Assembly (NCBI GenBank): GCA_017311315.1
Contig: CM029610.1
Coordinates: 5,327,126-5,391,125, forward strand
DNA length: 64,000 nt
Reading direction: 5' to 3'
From: Dendrocalamus latiflorus
Taxonomy: Eukaryota > Streptophyta > Magnoliopsida > Poales > Poaceae
The notes under the pieces were generated by a model that had not been told where the DNA came from, did not search any database, and saw only the letters and a program-made list of their open reading frames with translations. A program made the position numbers and the translations under genes. How positions within the stretch are numbered: position 1 is the stretch's first letter; the number at the start of each line of letters is the position of its first letter. Shown one piece after another: positions 1-13,403 of this stretch.

Positions 1-893
<893 letters not shown>

Positions 894-1489
894 TATATAT
901 ATAAGGGCACATACTATGTAAATTTAGACTCTAAGCAATAAAAATTAAAATTGGCTAAGGGACTTGTGCCCCATTGCTACCGTGCATCCACCCCTGCTTG
1001 CATTTCTCTGTACTGAGTAGAGGTGGTTAGCTAAGAAATTTGGTATGATGTCCTCTTCTGAAGTTTCGGAAAGTGAAGTGGTTAATTTGCTACTAGTTAA
1101 ATAGTTAATCGGCTCAGGTAAAATTCCATGTTCTTATAAGAAATTTGTTCTAATGGATGTCGAAACTTTTAGGTGGCATTTCAACTTCCAGTTCTAAACT
1201 CTGTTAAATCACAACAGAATCTGGTTTCTCGAGGCAAACTCCAAGATGTAAAATTCAGGTATAATAAAGTTGCACACTTCAAAAAATAAAACTTTCATAG
1301 TCTATCCCAATCACAACTATGATACATCCACGCATGTGCATGACGATTGTAGGTGCCTAGCTAATATCAACTTGCAAGTTCGACCATGAACCACCATTGT
1401 TCACGTACACTACGCCACTATCAGACCAATATTGCATTGTATCATCAGTATCAGTCGGTGTCACCATGAAATATTGCATGTTTAAATTT
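894..1489. other. Intergenic, nothing recognised
   Basis: AT-rich sequence without a supported gene, RNA or repeat boundary. Confidence 0.4.
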
Positions 1490-2365
1490 TGTAGGATTGG
1501 GTATGGTGAGTTAGAGGGGGTGAATAACTCGTTAAAATCTTTCTCCTGGTATTAGCAACTCAATCAATGAAAAACTTAAGCCTACAAGCTATCCTAAAGC
1601 CAAGAGTCAAAGATCACAAAAATCATCCGAGACAACAGTGTCTCACCGGTTTGACCACCGGCCAGAGGACGATCAGACCGCTCAGCCAGTTAGACCATAG
1701 GTGCCATACTGGTCAAACCGATCAAGGAGGTTAGACTGTCTGGGTCATGGCAATTTGACATAGAGGTAGGAAAACAACACAACACACGACCAAAAAAGGC
1801 TAACTTTTAGACCACTAATCCAAATAGGATAAATCTTGGTACAAATTATTCCTAGGATGTCAGGAACCTATTCTAATCTTAGATCAAGAAAATCAATGCC
1901 AAACTTCTTACCTTCATCCAAAACAAGAAAAGTTGCACAAAAACCGGGTAAAAGAGGCAAACCTTTATCTCCTCTTACTCGTGAGTCCTTAATAATCTAG
2001 ATGCCCTTGGATGAGTTCTCACATGTCATAGCAAACTAAATCCCACCTCAAGATTAAAACCCTAAAATCACCCATCTCTTGAGCAAAACCAAGCAATCAT
2101 AAGACCTTTCTACGGAAAGTGACAAGATGGATGGTATCTGATCACCAAGAGATATCTCCACTAGGCAAAACTGTGTTCAAACCACAAAATAAGCCAACTC
2201 TCAAACCGAGACTCCAAATCACTTGAAACATGGTATACACATTCTCTAGGAAGTCAGAAACTTATTCCAATTAATAATTAAGAGAATTGTTGCCAAAGTT
2301 TTGACCTTTTTTCTATTTGAAAGAAGTTTCCACCAAAATTAGACAAAAGAGGGAAAACGACAAAT
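1490..2365. repeat. Degenerate retrotransposon-like sequence
   Basis: The stretch around 1495-1535 (gtaggattgggtatggtgag, then a 'gagggggtgaataact' motif) resembles LTR sequence of grass copia elements. The remainder has no open frame. The boundaries are unclear, apart from the right edge, where the copia LTR at 2366 begins. Confidence 0.35.
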
Positions 2366-4773
2366 TGAAGGACCATGTGAGAAGGTCCAGTATACTGTTG
2401 TCAAGAACTATTGCAAGTTTCGTGGATTGCTTAAGTGTTTTTGCAAAAATTGTATTTTGTTTGGACTGATTTCTTGAAGTCCTAGAAAATTCGAAAGTAC
2501 CGCAGTTGTGAACGCAGTCATACCGTAGGGCAGTAGTACCGAAGGTGTTTGTGCGGTGGTATCGCAAGGTAGTAGTTCTGACTATGTGGTGGTACTTTTT
2601 TTCTAGAGAGGTCCAGTGCAAGTAACAAAGTGCGGAAGTACCATAGTGCGGTAGTACCCACATTGTAAGTGCGGTACTATCGATCTTCTCAGAAAAAAAG
2701 GGTTTTGAGTTTTGAGTTATTGATTGAGTTGGGATAACCTGAGTCATTAGATTAAGGTTGCATGATGTATGTTTTGACTAATGTGGGTCAAGTTGAAATC
2801 AACCGTGGTCAACGGCGAAGATCGGGGCTAGGCTCATGGAGGAGTTGAGACCTAGAATGATCGAGGATGTTAGCTGAGACGGTGACCTCAAGCATGGTAT
2901 GAGAAAAGCGGAAATATTGAATGTGAGTTCAAACAGCGGGATGGCACCATGTAACTTGGATGGGCCAAGTGAGCCGTGGTTCAGTGGAATAGTGACGGGA
3001 GAGACTTGGCAGCGTGTGGCAAGCTAGTGATGCACCCACACATGGCAAGCATGGTGATTGCTTGCAATGGATGGCGAAGACCAAGTAATTGAGAGGTATT
3101 TTGGTAATTTGGCCAAAATACTGGAAACCACCTTGGATCAAAACCATGGCGTGTGGGCAATGCATTGGAGAGCGGTTTAATTCAAGGTGGAGCTGGGTTC
3201 CTATACGGATTAAGGCTAAGGATTTAGCGAATATGGACTTATGTACTTTGAAAAGTGTGCATAAGTAACACGTGTGAGTAAAACCCGTGTGTAGGGGTTA
3301 ATGGGTTTCCTCCATTGTGCTAAGTGGATAGTATCTACTAAGGATTGTAGGTGGCTGGTTGCCCACCTATAAAAGGGGTTGGGATGGAGATATCTTCTTA
3401 ACCATCCAACCCCTCTCTCATGTGCTCTCTTGCTTTTTGGTTAGGGTTTGAGAGTGGAGCACCTGATGTGCTCTTTGTCCTTCAAGGTGGAGTAGCTGTA
3501 AAACCACCTCCTCAAGTGGCAATACATCAATCTTTAATCATCCTTATGTCTATCTTTCTATCTGGTTGATTTTACTCTTATTTTGAGTTGGTTTTTCCTC
3601 TCTTCTCTATCCTGTCTAAATCCAAGAGTTTTTGGCTTGATTTCTTTAGTAATCTTGCTTGCTGTGACATGTGAGAACATGCTCAAAGCCATCTTGGCTA
3701 TCCTCTACCCACGAGCAAGATCTGATCATTTTGTTTTTAGGTCTCGGTTGGTGTGCGCTTATTCAAACTGCAAAAAGGTCTCAACTTTATCATGGATTTT
3801 TTGAGCCAGGAATGGCATAGCTTCCTGAGACCCTAAAAAATATGCGTACAATGTTTCACGGATTTTGGATCCTTCAATCGAAAGTTACGTGGATTTGTGA
3901 TGTCGCGGTCTTACTGAAAACCCTGTTCATTCTGATGGCAACAGTAGTATTGCAAGCTATGTAGTGGTAGTACCGTAGCTCTAGATCTTCAACCACTTTG
4001 GTTTCTAACCACTCACTGGTCGTAGACCTCATTGGTTGAATTTTGGTTTGGCTCGACCACTTTGGTTTTCGACCACTCACTGGTCATTGACCACTCTAGT
4101 CATATTTCAAACTATTTCGACCACTCAAGTTCTTGGCCACGCGTTGGTTTTTCAACCACTCACTGATCATCAACCATGTAGATTTCGATCACATTGGTCT
4201 TTGATCACATTGGTTCTCTACCACTATTAGTCTTCGACCACGTTGGTTTCTTAACCACTCATTGGTCTTTGACCATGTAGGTTCCAACCACATTAGTCTT
4301 CGACCACGCTGGTTTTCGACCACTCATTAGTCTTCAACCACATTGGTTTTTTGACCACTCACTGGTCTTCGACCATGTTAGTTCTTCGACCACTCGCTGG
4401 TCATCGACTATGTTGGCTTTCGGCCATGTTGGTTTTCAACCACTCTCTGGTCATTGACCACTCCAGTCGAATTCTGACCATGTTGGCTTTCAACCACGTT
4501 GGTTTTCGACCGCTCACTGGTCATCGACCACTCAGGTTATATTCCGATCACTTTTACTTCTAACCAATCGCGGTAGTACCATAGAAAAAAGCGGTAGTGC
4601 CACACCTACTGAGTTTTCACAATGGCTCAGCTTTGTGTTTCTTTGGATCTTAACTAGGGTTCCTATCCGAATCTTTATAGCTTTGTAGCTATCGAAGCAA
4701 AGGATAAATGAATACTTAAGAGAAAATTTAAGGCACCATTCACACCCTCCTCTATTGTCTATCTGGTCCTATA
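2366..4773 (+). mobile_element. 5' LTR of copia element 1 (about 2.4 kb)
   Basis: It begins TGAAGGACCAT and ends TGGTCCTATA directly before a primer-binding site. It matches along most of its length the solo LTR at 16070-18160, whose ends are fixed by a target duplication. That match defines this LTR's ends. It includes a TATA-like, pyrimidine-rich transcription-start region near 3370-3430. It is longer than the solo copy, chiefly because of an expanded internal tandem array (about 4000-4570). Confidence 0.82.
4000..4572 (+). repeat. Degenerate tandem array inside the LTR
   Basis: Some 15 imperfect copies of a motif like 'cgaccactcactggtc' alternate with 'cgaccacgttggttttc', giving a unit of roughly 30-37 bp. 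The solo LTR of the same family (about 17760-17950) carries only a few copies. This is LTR-internal minisatellite growth and not a separate locus. Confidence 0.85.
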
Positions 4774-4775
4774 AG

Positions 4776-4788
4776 TGGTATCAAAACC
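4776..4788 (+). other. Primer-binding site, copia element 1
   Basis: tggtatcaaaacc resembles the initiator-tRNA-Met complementary site TGGTATCAGAGC and lies two bases after the LTR end, as expected for a copia element. Two or three bases differ from the consensus. Confidence 0.7.
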
Positions 4789-4829
4789 CGATTAGCTCTT
4801 CTCATAGATCTTAATCGGTCTTAGGAGCC

Positions 4830-7690
4830 ATGGCAGCAGATAAGTATTCCACCAAGCCTCCTATCTTCGATGGGGTTGACTATTCCTTTTGGAATAGTAG
4901 GATGTTGTCTTACATTCAGGCTCAAGGCTATATGATTGGGAAGAAAGTTAAGACTCGGTTTGTTGTTCATGTCGATAAGGACATCACGGTTTTGAATACG
5001 CTAGATGTTGAGGCAAACACTAAGGTAAGAAACACCATCATTCAAGGTCTTATCCGAAATGAGTTTGATCTCATCTCTCATCTCACGTCGACATACGATA
5101 TCTAGGTGACCATCGATGCATACCATGGGGGCACCACCCAGATCAAAATTGTCTGACTGGACCAATACAAGCGAGAATACAACAAATTTGAGATACTTGT
5201 TGTGAGTCCTTAGATGAGTGCTTTGGTAGATTTCACAAGATTTTGAGCAACCTCCGAACTGTTAGTCTCGCATACTCAGACTTGGATAACATCCGTCAGA
5301 TGTTGTCTGCACTAGATCCTAGAGTATGGGAGATGAAAGTGACCACTATCAAGGGCACAACTAATCTATCGACCTTGAGTCTTTATGCATTGTACTCTCA
5401 CCTCAAGACTCATGAGATTGACATTGTCTCTCGCAAGATAAAGTCGAGTCGATGGCCTTGTTCATTGATCCCACATTTATTTCTGGACCATCCTTTGACG
5501 AGTGATGATCAGTTTGAGTAGTTTTCAAATAGTGAGTTAGTCCTTTTAGCCAAAAAATTCTCGCACGCATACAAGAAGGTTAGAGAGGAAGAGAGAAGGT
5601 CAAGTGATCTACTTCGAGTGTGGTGGCCCCAACCACATTCGAGCAAATTGTCCCAAGCTGGAGAAGAGCAAGAACGACTATAGCGGTATGAGCAAGAATG
5701 ACTACATCAGCTAGAACTGTAATAAGAAGCCTCTTGCTCATAATCAGGGCAAAGAGAAGAAGTTCTACAATCTCGGTAAGGCGAAGAAGCTTTTCCACCA
5801 CGTCCTCATCGCCTTCGACAACTTCAACTTCAGTGACATGAAGGGCTAGAGCAATGATGATGGCGAGGATGATCCATAGAAGGACACCAAGGATGGGGAC
5901 GACTCCACTGGGATGTGTTTCATGGCTGACAAGAACGACATCAGTGATGACAATCTCTATAGCGACTCTGATGAGGTATGTCCCTCCTACGACCAGTTTA
6001 GTGATGCTTTTCTTAAATTAAGAAATGTTATGCTAGGTCTAGAGCTAGGTGGGGTGAGTTAGAGAAGGAGGTAGAGAGTATGTTATGGGAGTTTATTTCA
6101 CTTAGATCTGCTTCCTCCTATGACGATTGCGACGTATGTGCTTCTTTGTTGGAGATATGGAGAAACTAAGGTTCTCTCATGATAGTGTGATTTCTGAGCT
6201 TGATTTGCTTAAGGTGGAGAATGCTAGTTTGTTAGCTGAATTAGGAATGGCTAGAATTGTCCCTTCTCAATCTGATTCTGTTGAGCCTACTTTCTACACT
6301 TCATGTGAGGATAAGGGCAATACTTTTAGAGGATTATATACCATGTTCCGTGATCTGCCTGAAACCTGTGATAGCTGTAACAATTTGAAGATTAATTTAA
6401 AGAAGGCAGGTCATAAAATCATTGAAATACATGTTGCTTTGATGGAGCTTGTTGCTTCTTGTGTCAACTGTCCTAAATTAACTGCTGAGCTTGAATATGT
6501 TTCTGAGCAATTTCAGGACATGTGTGATCATAATAAGAAAATGGCTCAATAATACTTCTAAGGCTCCTGTTAGCTCACCATGTAATAATTGTGAAAAATT
6601 AAAATATGAATTGATTGCATTAGATGAAAAATATGTGAAGCTAACTAAGGATCTACTAGAGAAGCCATAATCTGATTGCCTGTTCCGTGCTAAGGTTGAG
6701 AAGAAAATGGAGGGTATGCAAGAGACCTTCAGGAATGGGTATGAGGCCCAAATGGCTAGGATTAAGTTTGCCCCTTACGTGTCGTGAAGCCCTCAAGGTT
6801 GAGGCGGTTGTGCATTGGGAGAGATATGTACATGCTATTCGATTTTCTTCTTCTGATTCTTTATCCTCTCCTTCTAATTCCTCGTCCTCTTCTTCTCCTT
6901 GTTCTTCTTGTGCTTCCCTTTTTCAGGAGTGTGAGTACCTCATGCATACTCTTGAAAAATTTGTAGGAGGCAAGAAAATGCTCAATCTTATCCTAGATAA
7001 ATATAAAATTTACAAGTTTAATCAAGATCTAGGATATGATTTTTTTAGAGGATGTGAGGAAACATCCACCTGCAATTGTTAGAGCTGCAGCTGAAGGTGT
7101 GATCGTGGTTGCGCCCAAGACTAAAAAAATAGTGTTTAAATCTACAGGTTTTGTCCAGGGGATTTCTGACAATAAGGTTGTGCCATCTACTACTTCGATC
7201 TCTCAGAAGGCGAAGCATCATTGCACCTTCTGTCAGAAGGATGGACATGTGGTTGAGTTCTACTTTAGGCATGCTAAGATCTACATAGAGACCGTGTTGC
7301 ACTCTTATGGGTATTCAGGATCAACCCCAGACTTGGAGTGCTCCTAAGACCAACATGAGGTCTCGAGTTATAGGTAGTTCTCCTAGTGTGCTTGGTTTTA
7401 GGCAACGTCGAGGACTTAGCTTTCAGGCTTCTTCTAGTTCTAGTCCTCGAGTTGTTTCTGGTCAGGGTTTCCACAGTCCTGATGATAGACCTTGTTTCCC
7501 CCATCGAGGTAGATATCCGTAGCGTGATCAGCATGCTGCTGTAGGTCAGACCCGCTTGTCAATAGCGGTCGGACCTAGCAGAGGCTTGAGGTCTGCTACT
7601 AGACCACCTATTTCTATGAGAGGCGAGGTGCAAGCGTAGCGAGAGATCAGTCTTCTGCTTCAGTGACTGGATCTATTGCTCATCGTGTGA
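4830..7690 (+). pseudogene. Copia element 1, gag region (decayed)
   Basis: Reading frames broken by stops and shifts encode a copia Gag. 4830-5105 starts MAADKYSTKPPIFDG and holds the 'W..M..Y' pattern of the UBN2/Gag family. 5590-5660 encodes a zinc knuckle (FECGGPNHIRANCPK) in which the first cysteine reads tyrosine. 6127-6552 is a coiled-coil-like extension rich in Glu/Leu/Lys, with CDSCNNLK and CVNCPKLTAELE segments seen in long-Gag grass copia elements. 7216-7290 gives a second knuckle (CTFCQKDGH). It lies downstream of the LTR and primer site, in the same orientation. The long Gag with long LTRs suggests the Maximus/SIRE-like group, which is an inference. It cannot produce a full polyprotein. 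Confidence 0.8.
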
Positions 7691-7754
7691 CTTTGTAATG
7701 TATTCCTAAATCTACTCTTATTTACCCCAGTACTGAGTCACCGATGTTTTCTTC

Positions 7755-9660
7755 TCATTGACTCAGGTGCATCGGGCTGCGAAGGGAGAGCTTTGGCTTG
7801 TCAACTCCGTCTGTTCTTATCACATGACCAAAAACTCCCATTGGTTCTCTTCCCTAGTCCGAGCTTTAGGTGATGATACGATCACCTTTGGAGATGCTTT
7901 GTCAGGCCGAGTCATCGCTAAAGGTACTGTGTGCATTAATGATTCTTTCATTCTTAAAGATGTTACCTTTATGAGTAAGCTACGTTATAATTTGCTATCT
8001 ATTTATCAGCTTGCTGATGATGATTTCGAGGTAAGCTTTTAAAAAAATGCTTGTAAAATCCTTGATTCTTCAGGAAGTCTAGTTTGTGGGATTTGTAGGT
8101 TTGGGAGGATATTTTGTGCTGATTTTATCAAGTCTTCTGGTGATTCTCTCCAGTGCTTAGTTGCTTCTGAGTCTCGTGATCTCTCCTTCCGGCATAGAAG
8201 ACTTGGTCACCTTGGTTTTGATCATTTGACCTGAGTAAGCGATCACGACCTCGTTTGTGGTCTGCCTAAGCTCAAGACGGTCAAAGATTTAGTTTGTGTT
8301 TCTTACCGGCATAGTAAGATGGTTGCCACTTCTCACCCCTCAATCACTGTGACTATGACCGATGCACCCGGATATCCTCATATGGACACCATTGGTCTAG
8401 CTAGAGTGAAGTCAGCAGGTGGGAGGTGGTATGTTCTTATTATGGTTGATGACTTCTTGTGGTTCTCTTGGGTATTTTTCTTAGCCTCGAAGGACAAGAA
8501 CTTTAGCCATTTCCATGATTTGTTTTGTAGGTTGTCTGTTGAGCTCCCTGGTGCCTTATGAGTAATTTGTAGTGATAATGGCATGGAGTTCAAAAACTCC
8601 TACTTTGAGAGCTTCCGTGAGGAGATAGTGTATAGCATCAATTCTTGTCTCCACATGTCCCTCTGTAAAATGGCATTGTGGAGAGGAAGAACCGTACCTT
8701 GGTCAAGATAGTCAGAATGATGCTCGATGAGTATGCTACACCTAGGAAATTTTGGGCTGTGGCTATAGCCACTGCATGCTATGTTTGGAACAGAGTTTTT
8801 CTAAGGGCGCAGTATCTCGCATTTCCATGCTTTCATTTGCAAGTGTTTTATTTTGAAGTCAAGGAACTTAGATAAGTTTGAGTCTCACTCTTCTGATGAC
8901 ATTTTCTGGATTACTTGACTTCTTTGCAGGGTTATAGGGTTTGAAACTATGAGACTAGTAGGATTATAGAGACCTATGCGGTTACTTTCAATGAGGCCAG
9001 TCCTGGCACTAGGCCTGACATCTCATGTCTAGCTGTACAATCTAAGACCATCTTTATAGATAATGAGGATGATGGAGATGAAGGTTCTTTACTTGATTTC
9101 GTCCCATCTACCCTTGAGGTGCCTATTTCTACCACTGCGCCTCAGGGAGATCAACCATTACCTTATAGCTCTTCTGGAGGTTGTGGCTCTGCTCCTACCT
9201 CCACACCTCATGAGGTAGATGTCACTTCTTCTTCTCATCCAGAACCTCTCAGACACATTCAGCATTGACATCCTCCTGAGCAGCAAATAGGTGATCTCCT
9301 TGAGCGTATCATGTGTTCAAAATCTGGCTTATCTCACTTTTGTCTACACTCAGCCATTGTCACCACCTTCAAGCCCAAGGATATCTGTCATGCACTTTCT
9401 GATAAGTCTTGGGTCAACGCCATACATGAAGAGTTAGAGAATTTTGAGGGGAATAAGGTCTGGTCGCTTGTTGAGGCCCTAGTGGTCATAATGTTATAGG
9501 AACCAAGTGGGTCTTTAAGAATAAGTAAAGTGATGATGAGGTAGTCATTCAAAATAAGGTTAGACTGGTAGCTCAAGGTTTTTGTTAGGTTGAGAGTTTA
9601 GATTTTGAGGAGACCTTTGCCCCTATAGCTAGGCCAGAGGCTATTTGGAATTAGCTAGCA
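7755..9660 (+). pseudogene. Copia element 1, protease-integrase-RT (decayed, truncated)
   Basis: 7785-8040 encodes the protease region (LWLVNSVCSYHMT, where the usual aspartate of the D-S-G site reads asparagine), followed by the LLSIYQL motif. 8319-8561 and 8678-8790 are integrase core pieces (YVLIMVDDF; MERKNRTLVKIVRMML). 9388-9640 is the start of reverse transcriptase (WVNAIHEELENFE, WVFKNK, FAPIARPEAI). Several in-frame stops occur. The RT breaks off near 9660, where an unrelated reversed LTR follows. No RNase H and no 3' LTR are present. Confidence 0.82.
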
Positions 9661-11427
9661 CTGCCTACAATTTGCCAGCTTGTGGTTGATGCAAATAGGG
9701 GAGATCAGTGGGGGGTGGCGACGCATTGCCTCTGGTGCCAATGGCGATGGTAGGGCAGGGCCAGGGACTCGGCAGCACATGGTAAAATGGATGGGCGACT
9801 GGATAAGGAGGCTAGGGGAAGTGCTAGCTCAGGCTGAGGAGGTGTCAAGGTGGCTTGAGCTGTGGTTTTGGAGGCTGGCAGCGGGGTAGAGAGAGGTGAT
9901 GGCGCTAGAGGGAATGAGGGGGCAAAGCAATAGGAGCACGGGCAGGAGGAAGGTAGGAGGAGACTCATCGAGTAGTGGAGCAAGCTGAAAAGGATGGTTG
10001 TCGGGCTAGTGAGTTGGGGTGGAGTGGAGGGTGTGACGGCACTTAGGGAGCATAGAGGATGCCTCGGTAATGCTTCCATCGAAGGGAATCGAGCCGAGGT
10101 CCTTTGGAGAAGGAATGGGGAAGATGGAGGTTTTGTTGGCTAGAGATGGGGTGGTTGGCCGACGCAATGTGCTTTAGTGTCTGAGGCTTGAATTTAGCTT
10201 GGGGAAATTGCAATAGGAGCTATAGAACACGACATGACGTAGTGCATTTTGAAGGATACTCATCGAAGTGCCCAGAATGCCGGAGGAAAGACGGCGACGA
10301 CCCAAGCTCAGCTGAGGGCATGGCTCGGCAATGGCAGGAGCAATCGGGAGGAAGAAGGAAAGGGAGTGCAAAGGCTAGAGACAATCCAATGGATGCTATA
10401 TATAGCCGAAGGGGGTGCTGTGGCTGCTTTGTTGCCAGTGACCCGGGAGCAGGACCCGGCATGGCCGACGACGTGTGGCTAGGTGCATGGCGTCAGTGCA
10501 TGGCGCACTGCTAAAAGCAGGGCATGGTGAGGCATGGGAGTAGGCAACGAGGTGACCAGTGGGATGTGGGCATCATAGGGGCATGGTGATAGGATAGCCA
10601 CAGCATGGTGACGGGCTGATGGGAGTAGGGCGTGGCGCCGTGTCATGGCAGGGCTGGCGCACGGCCGGCATGGCTCCAGTGCGGCGCTGTGGCGCGAGTT
10701 GGTGGTACTAGGGCATGGTGCCTGCCAGGGAGTGGTGATGGTGATGGCCGAAGGATGTGCGGGCGAGGCAACGTGCGCGCAAAGGGAGGTGGGCCCGGCT
10801 TTTACCTCTCTCTTTCTTCTTCTCTCTTTCCTTCTCTCCCCTCTGCTCTCTCTTCAGAGAAAAAGGGAAATGAGAAAAAGGGGAAAGAGGAAAGGATTAG
10901 GCAAGATTTTGGAATTCGCATTTCTAATTTTCATTTCTAATCGGAAAACTCAAAATTAAATTCAAGTTTAAGTTCTCGAGTCAATTTGATTGAAGACGGA
11001 TTTTATTTAATTTGATTTCTGAATTTTGCTTTTCAATTTGGATTTAAGAGAACCTTGACTTGGAATTTAAGCTAAGATTAGAGTGTGGTTCTAAATCCTT
11101 TTTAACTTTTGCAATTGGCTAATATTAGGGACTCCATTTATTTGGACTCGATTTTGTCTTCCAATTTTGGCTCACGGCCGATTTTAATGAAGTAATTTAG
11201 GTTTTTAGAGTTTTAAACTCACATTTAAATTATTTTGTATCTTTTATCATCATGATTGTTATTTGTATTTGAGAATTATTTTCAGTTATTGTTTTGCTTA
11301 GCACAAAACTCGAAAAAATCCAAATAAGATTTTTGACAAAATTTCAAATGCCAACAAGATGCAAATAAAAGTTTCAAATTCTTTGCAATTTTGAACATCC
11401 AAAATTTAGGATGTTACACTAAGAGGG
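9661..11427 (-). mobile_element. LTR, family G1, copy 1 (reverse orientation)
   Basis: The right end reads ...aggatgttaca, so on the minus strand the element starts TGTAACATCCTAAA. The first 300 bp on that strand match the sequence starting at 51697 almost base for base with small gaps. Further in, the two copies share a GC-rich, pyrimidine-rich stretch. TGTAACATCC starts are typical of grass Ty3/gypsy-type LTRs. The left end is not fixed. Open frames here (for example 9705-10079 minus) are composition artefacts of GC-rich LTR sequence. Confidence 0.7.
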
Positions 11428-11946
11428 TTGGGTAATTTTTAAACCTATAAAATTTGCTTCAAAAATTACAAAAAATTTTCATGGAAGCTCCTGAGGTGTA
11501 GATCATTAGGTATATTTTTTAGAATTTTATATTCTCTGAATTTTTCTCCAAAACAATCTGGGAAGGCTACTGTTGCATGGGAGTTTCCAGAGGGGCAAAG
11601 CAATAACCATACATAAGAAATTTTTTTAGAGGAAAAAGAACTTAGAAGCAATAAACAATGAGAAGTTCTTTAAGATGAATAAGGCTATGTTCTTTTGGGT
11701 TATGCCTTATGATTTTTAGCTACGTTTGATAATTTTTGTTTGTGTTTTTAAGAGAATAGCGAATAGTGGAGACTTAGACGACGTACATGATTGTAAACTT
11801 AAAAAACTATTTAGAGAGTCCATTTTAAAATATTGCTTTGTTTATTTGGATTTTCAGAGGAGCTAAAAATAAAAAGAAAAAATGGGCCTAAATAGAGATG
11901 TTTAGTGAGATTGTAGATTTGTAGTGGGGAGTGCTGTGTGCGGCGC

Positions 11947-11997
<51 letters not shown>

Positions 11998-12533
11998 GTT
12001 TGTTTGTTGAATGTTGGTTGGTTGGTTGCTTTGAGAGAGAAGAATATGCAGGTAAATTAGCAAGAGGACAAGGCAAAGTGCGTCACCTGCGCCCACCACC
12101 ACAGCACCCAACCGTGCGTCCAAGTGCAGCGCGTGACACAGCGCGCGGGTGTCCCAGCCACTGGCCCCGCAAAACGTGTGAGCGCCGCACCGCGTTCCGC
12201 TCCACATTGCCACAGAAGATCACAATGCACTGACGCGGACTTGGACTTCGTTTTCTGCGGGTGGTCGCAATATGACGGCAGCCCCGTCGCAGCTCCCCCC
12301 GCCTGTGTTCCCGATCCCACTGACACGAGCGCCCCACGTGGTGGACCCCACCTGTCACTGGACTACTGGTAGAAAACTTGGTGGACGAAGCAGCAGTCTA
12401 CGTGTTCGTCTTTACGTCCCCAGAAGTCGGTGCGGATCCGAATCAGCTCCCAATCACTAACGCGGCGCATTGTCCGAAATGCCCCTCGCCAACTCTGGTG
12501 CAGGACGTGCCGGCGGTTTTCGAAATGGAGGGC
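11428..12533. promoter_or_regulatory. Intergenic region upstream of the bZIP gene
   Basis: No gene is seen. It contains a (GA)n tract (11949-11995), a GC-rich island (about 12080-12520) and a palindromic G-box, CCACGTGG, centred on 12335-12340. G-boxes are bound by bZIP and bHLH factors. The site is about 1.07 kb before the bZIP start codon, so a regulatory role is only a possibility. Confidence 0.45.
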
Positions 12534-12745
12534 ATGATATTTTATGTCCGTAGTTTACGATTGTTATATTATTTATAAAAGTATAGAGTAATAGAAATTT
12601 GTATATGGTTTTAACTGATATAAATAAAGTTGACATAGTGTGTATTATAATCAACTATATATACGGTTTTGAAAAACACTCCGTTTAAAAGTTAGTTGCT
12701 GTAGAAAAGCTGAAAATCAGCTTTTAGCAAGCTGAAAAAAAAACC
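12534..12745 (+). mobile_element. MITE, family B, copy 1
   Basis: It shares a long collinear match with 32318-32512, and in reverse with 33666-33893: 'agagtaatagaaatt', 'gatataaataaagtt', 'ccgtttaaaag', 'gtagaaaagctgaaa'. The right part ends in agcttttagcaagctg. It is noncoding. The superfamily is not determined. Confidence 0.75.
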
Positions 12746-13345
12746 CAAAAGGAAAAGGTGTCATCCTCCTCGACTATGTCCGGTTCTTTCCGCCGATCTC
12801 ACCTTTTGTTTTGGTCTCAAGCCCAGCGAGGCATAGTGACAATGTGAGGTATGTGTCACCCCACTCACATATAGAAGAAAGGTTCTTTTTCGTAAAGAAA
12901 TCCATTAGTATCATAGCGTCCTAAGTTCCTATGGATATCCATTTGGTCAAAAAAAAGCAATTGTTTATATTAATCGATTATTGAAGCACAAGTGCTATAG
13001 TTCTAGTTTACTTACATTTTTTGCTACTTATATATTCCTCTCCTATCCAGCTACTACAGAGAAAATTGGGAGCATTGTAATGCCATACCTTTTTTTTTCA
13101 AGGACCTAGTTTAGAACAAGGGGTTTCTCATAAATTTCATGAGAAAACAAAAGTTTGGTTCCGTCGATACGGCATAGTGCAAAATGGCAAAGTTGTAGAT
13201 GTATCGGAAAAGCATGTCCAAGAGACGGGGCAATCTGCTTTCCACGCCCGACCTCCTTCCAGCCAGCCACCTTTCTTCCTTCCTCTCCTTTTGTTTTTGA
13301 TCAGCTAGCCGCAAACGCAGCGCCGGATCGATCGAGGCACAGCGA

Positions 13346-13383
<38 letters not shown>

Positions 13384-13403
13384 AGCGAGCGGGCGGGGGC
13401 GAT
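12746..13403 (+). promoter_or_regulatory. bZIP gene proximal promoter and 5' leader
   Basis: A TATA-like stretch (ttatatattcc, about 13026) and a pyrimidine-rich stretch precede a (GA)n tract at 13349-13381, which ends 22 bases before the start codon. GA/CT tracts just upstream of start codons are common in plant leaders. The transcription start is not determinable here. Confidence 0.45.

Noticed and set aside
4000..4572. CRISPR-like regularly spaced repeats
   Set aside because: The units are degenerate and contiguous, lack unique spacers of fixed length, and lie in a plant LTR.
9680..10960. Overlapping GC-rich open frames on both strands
   Set aside because: They lie within a reversed LTR shared with 51697-53320. 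They have no domain, and their composition explains the open frames.
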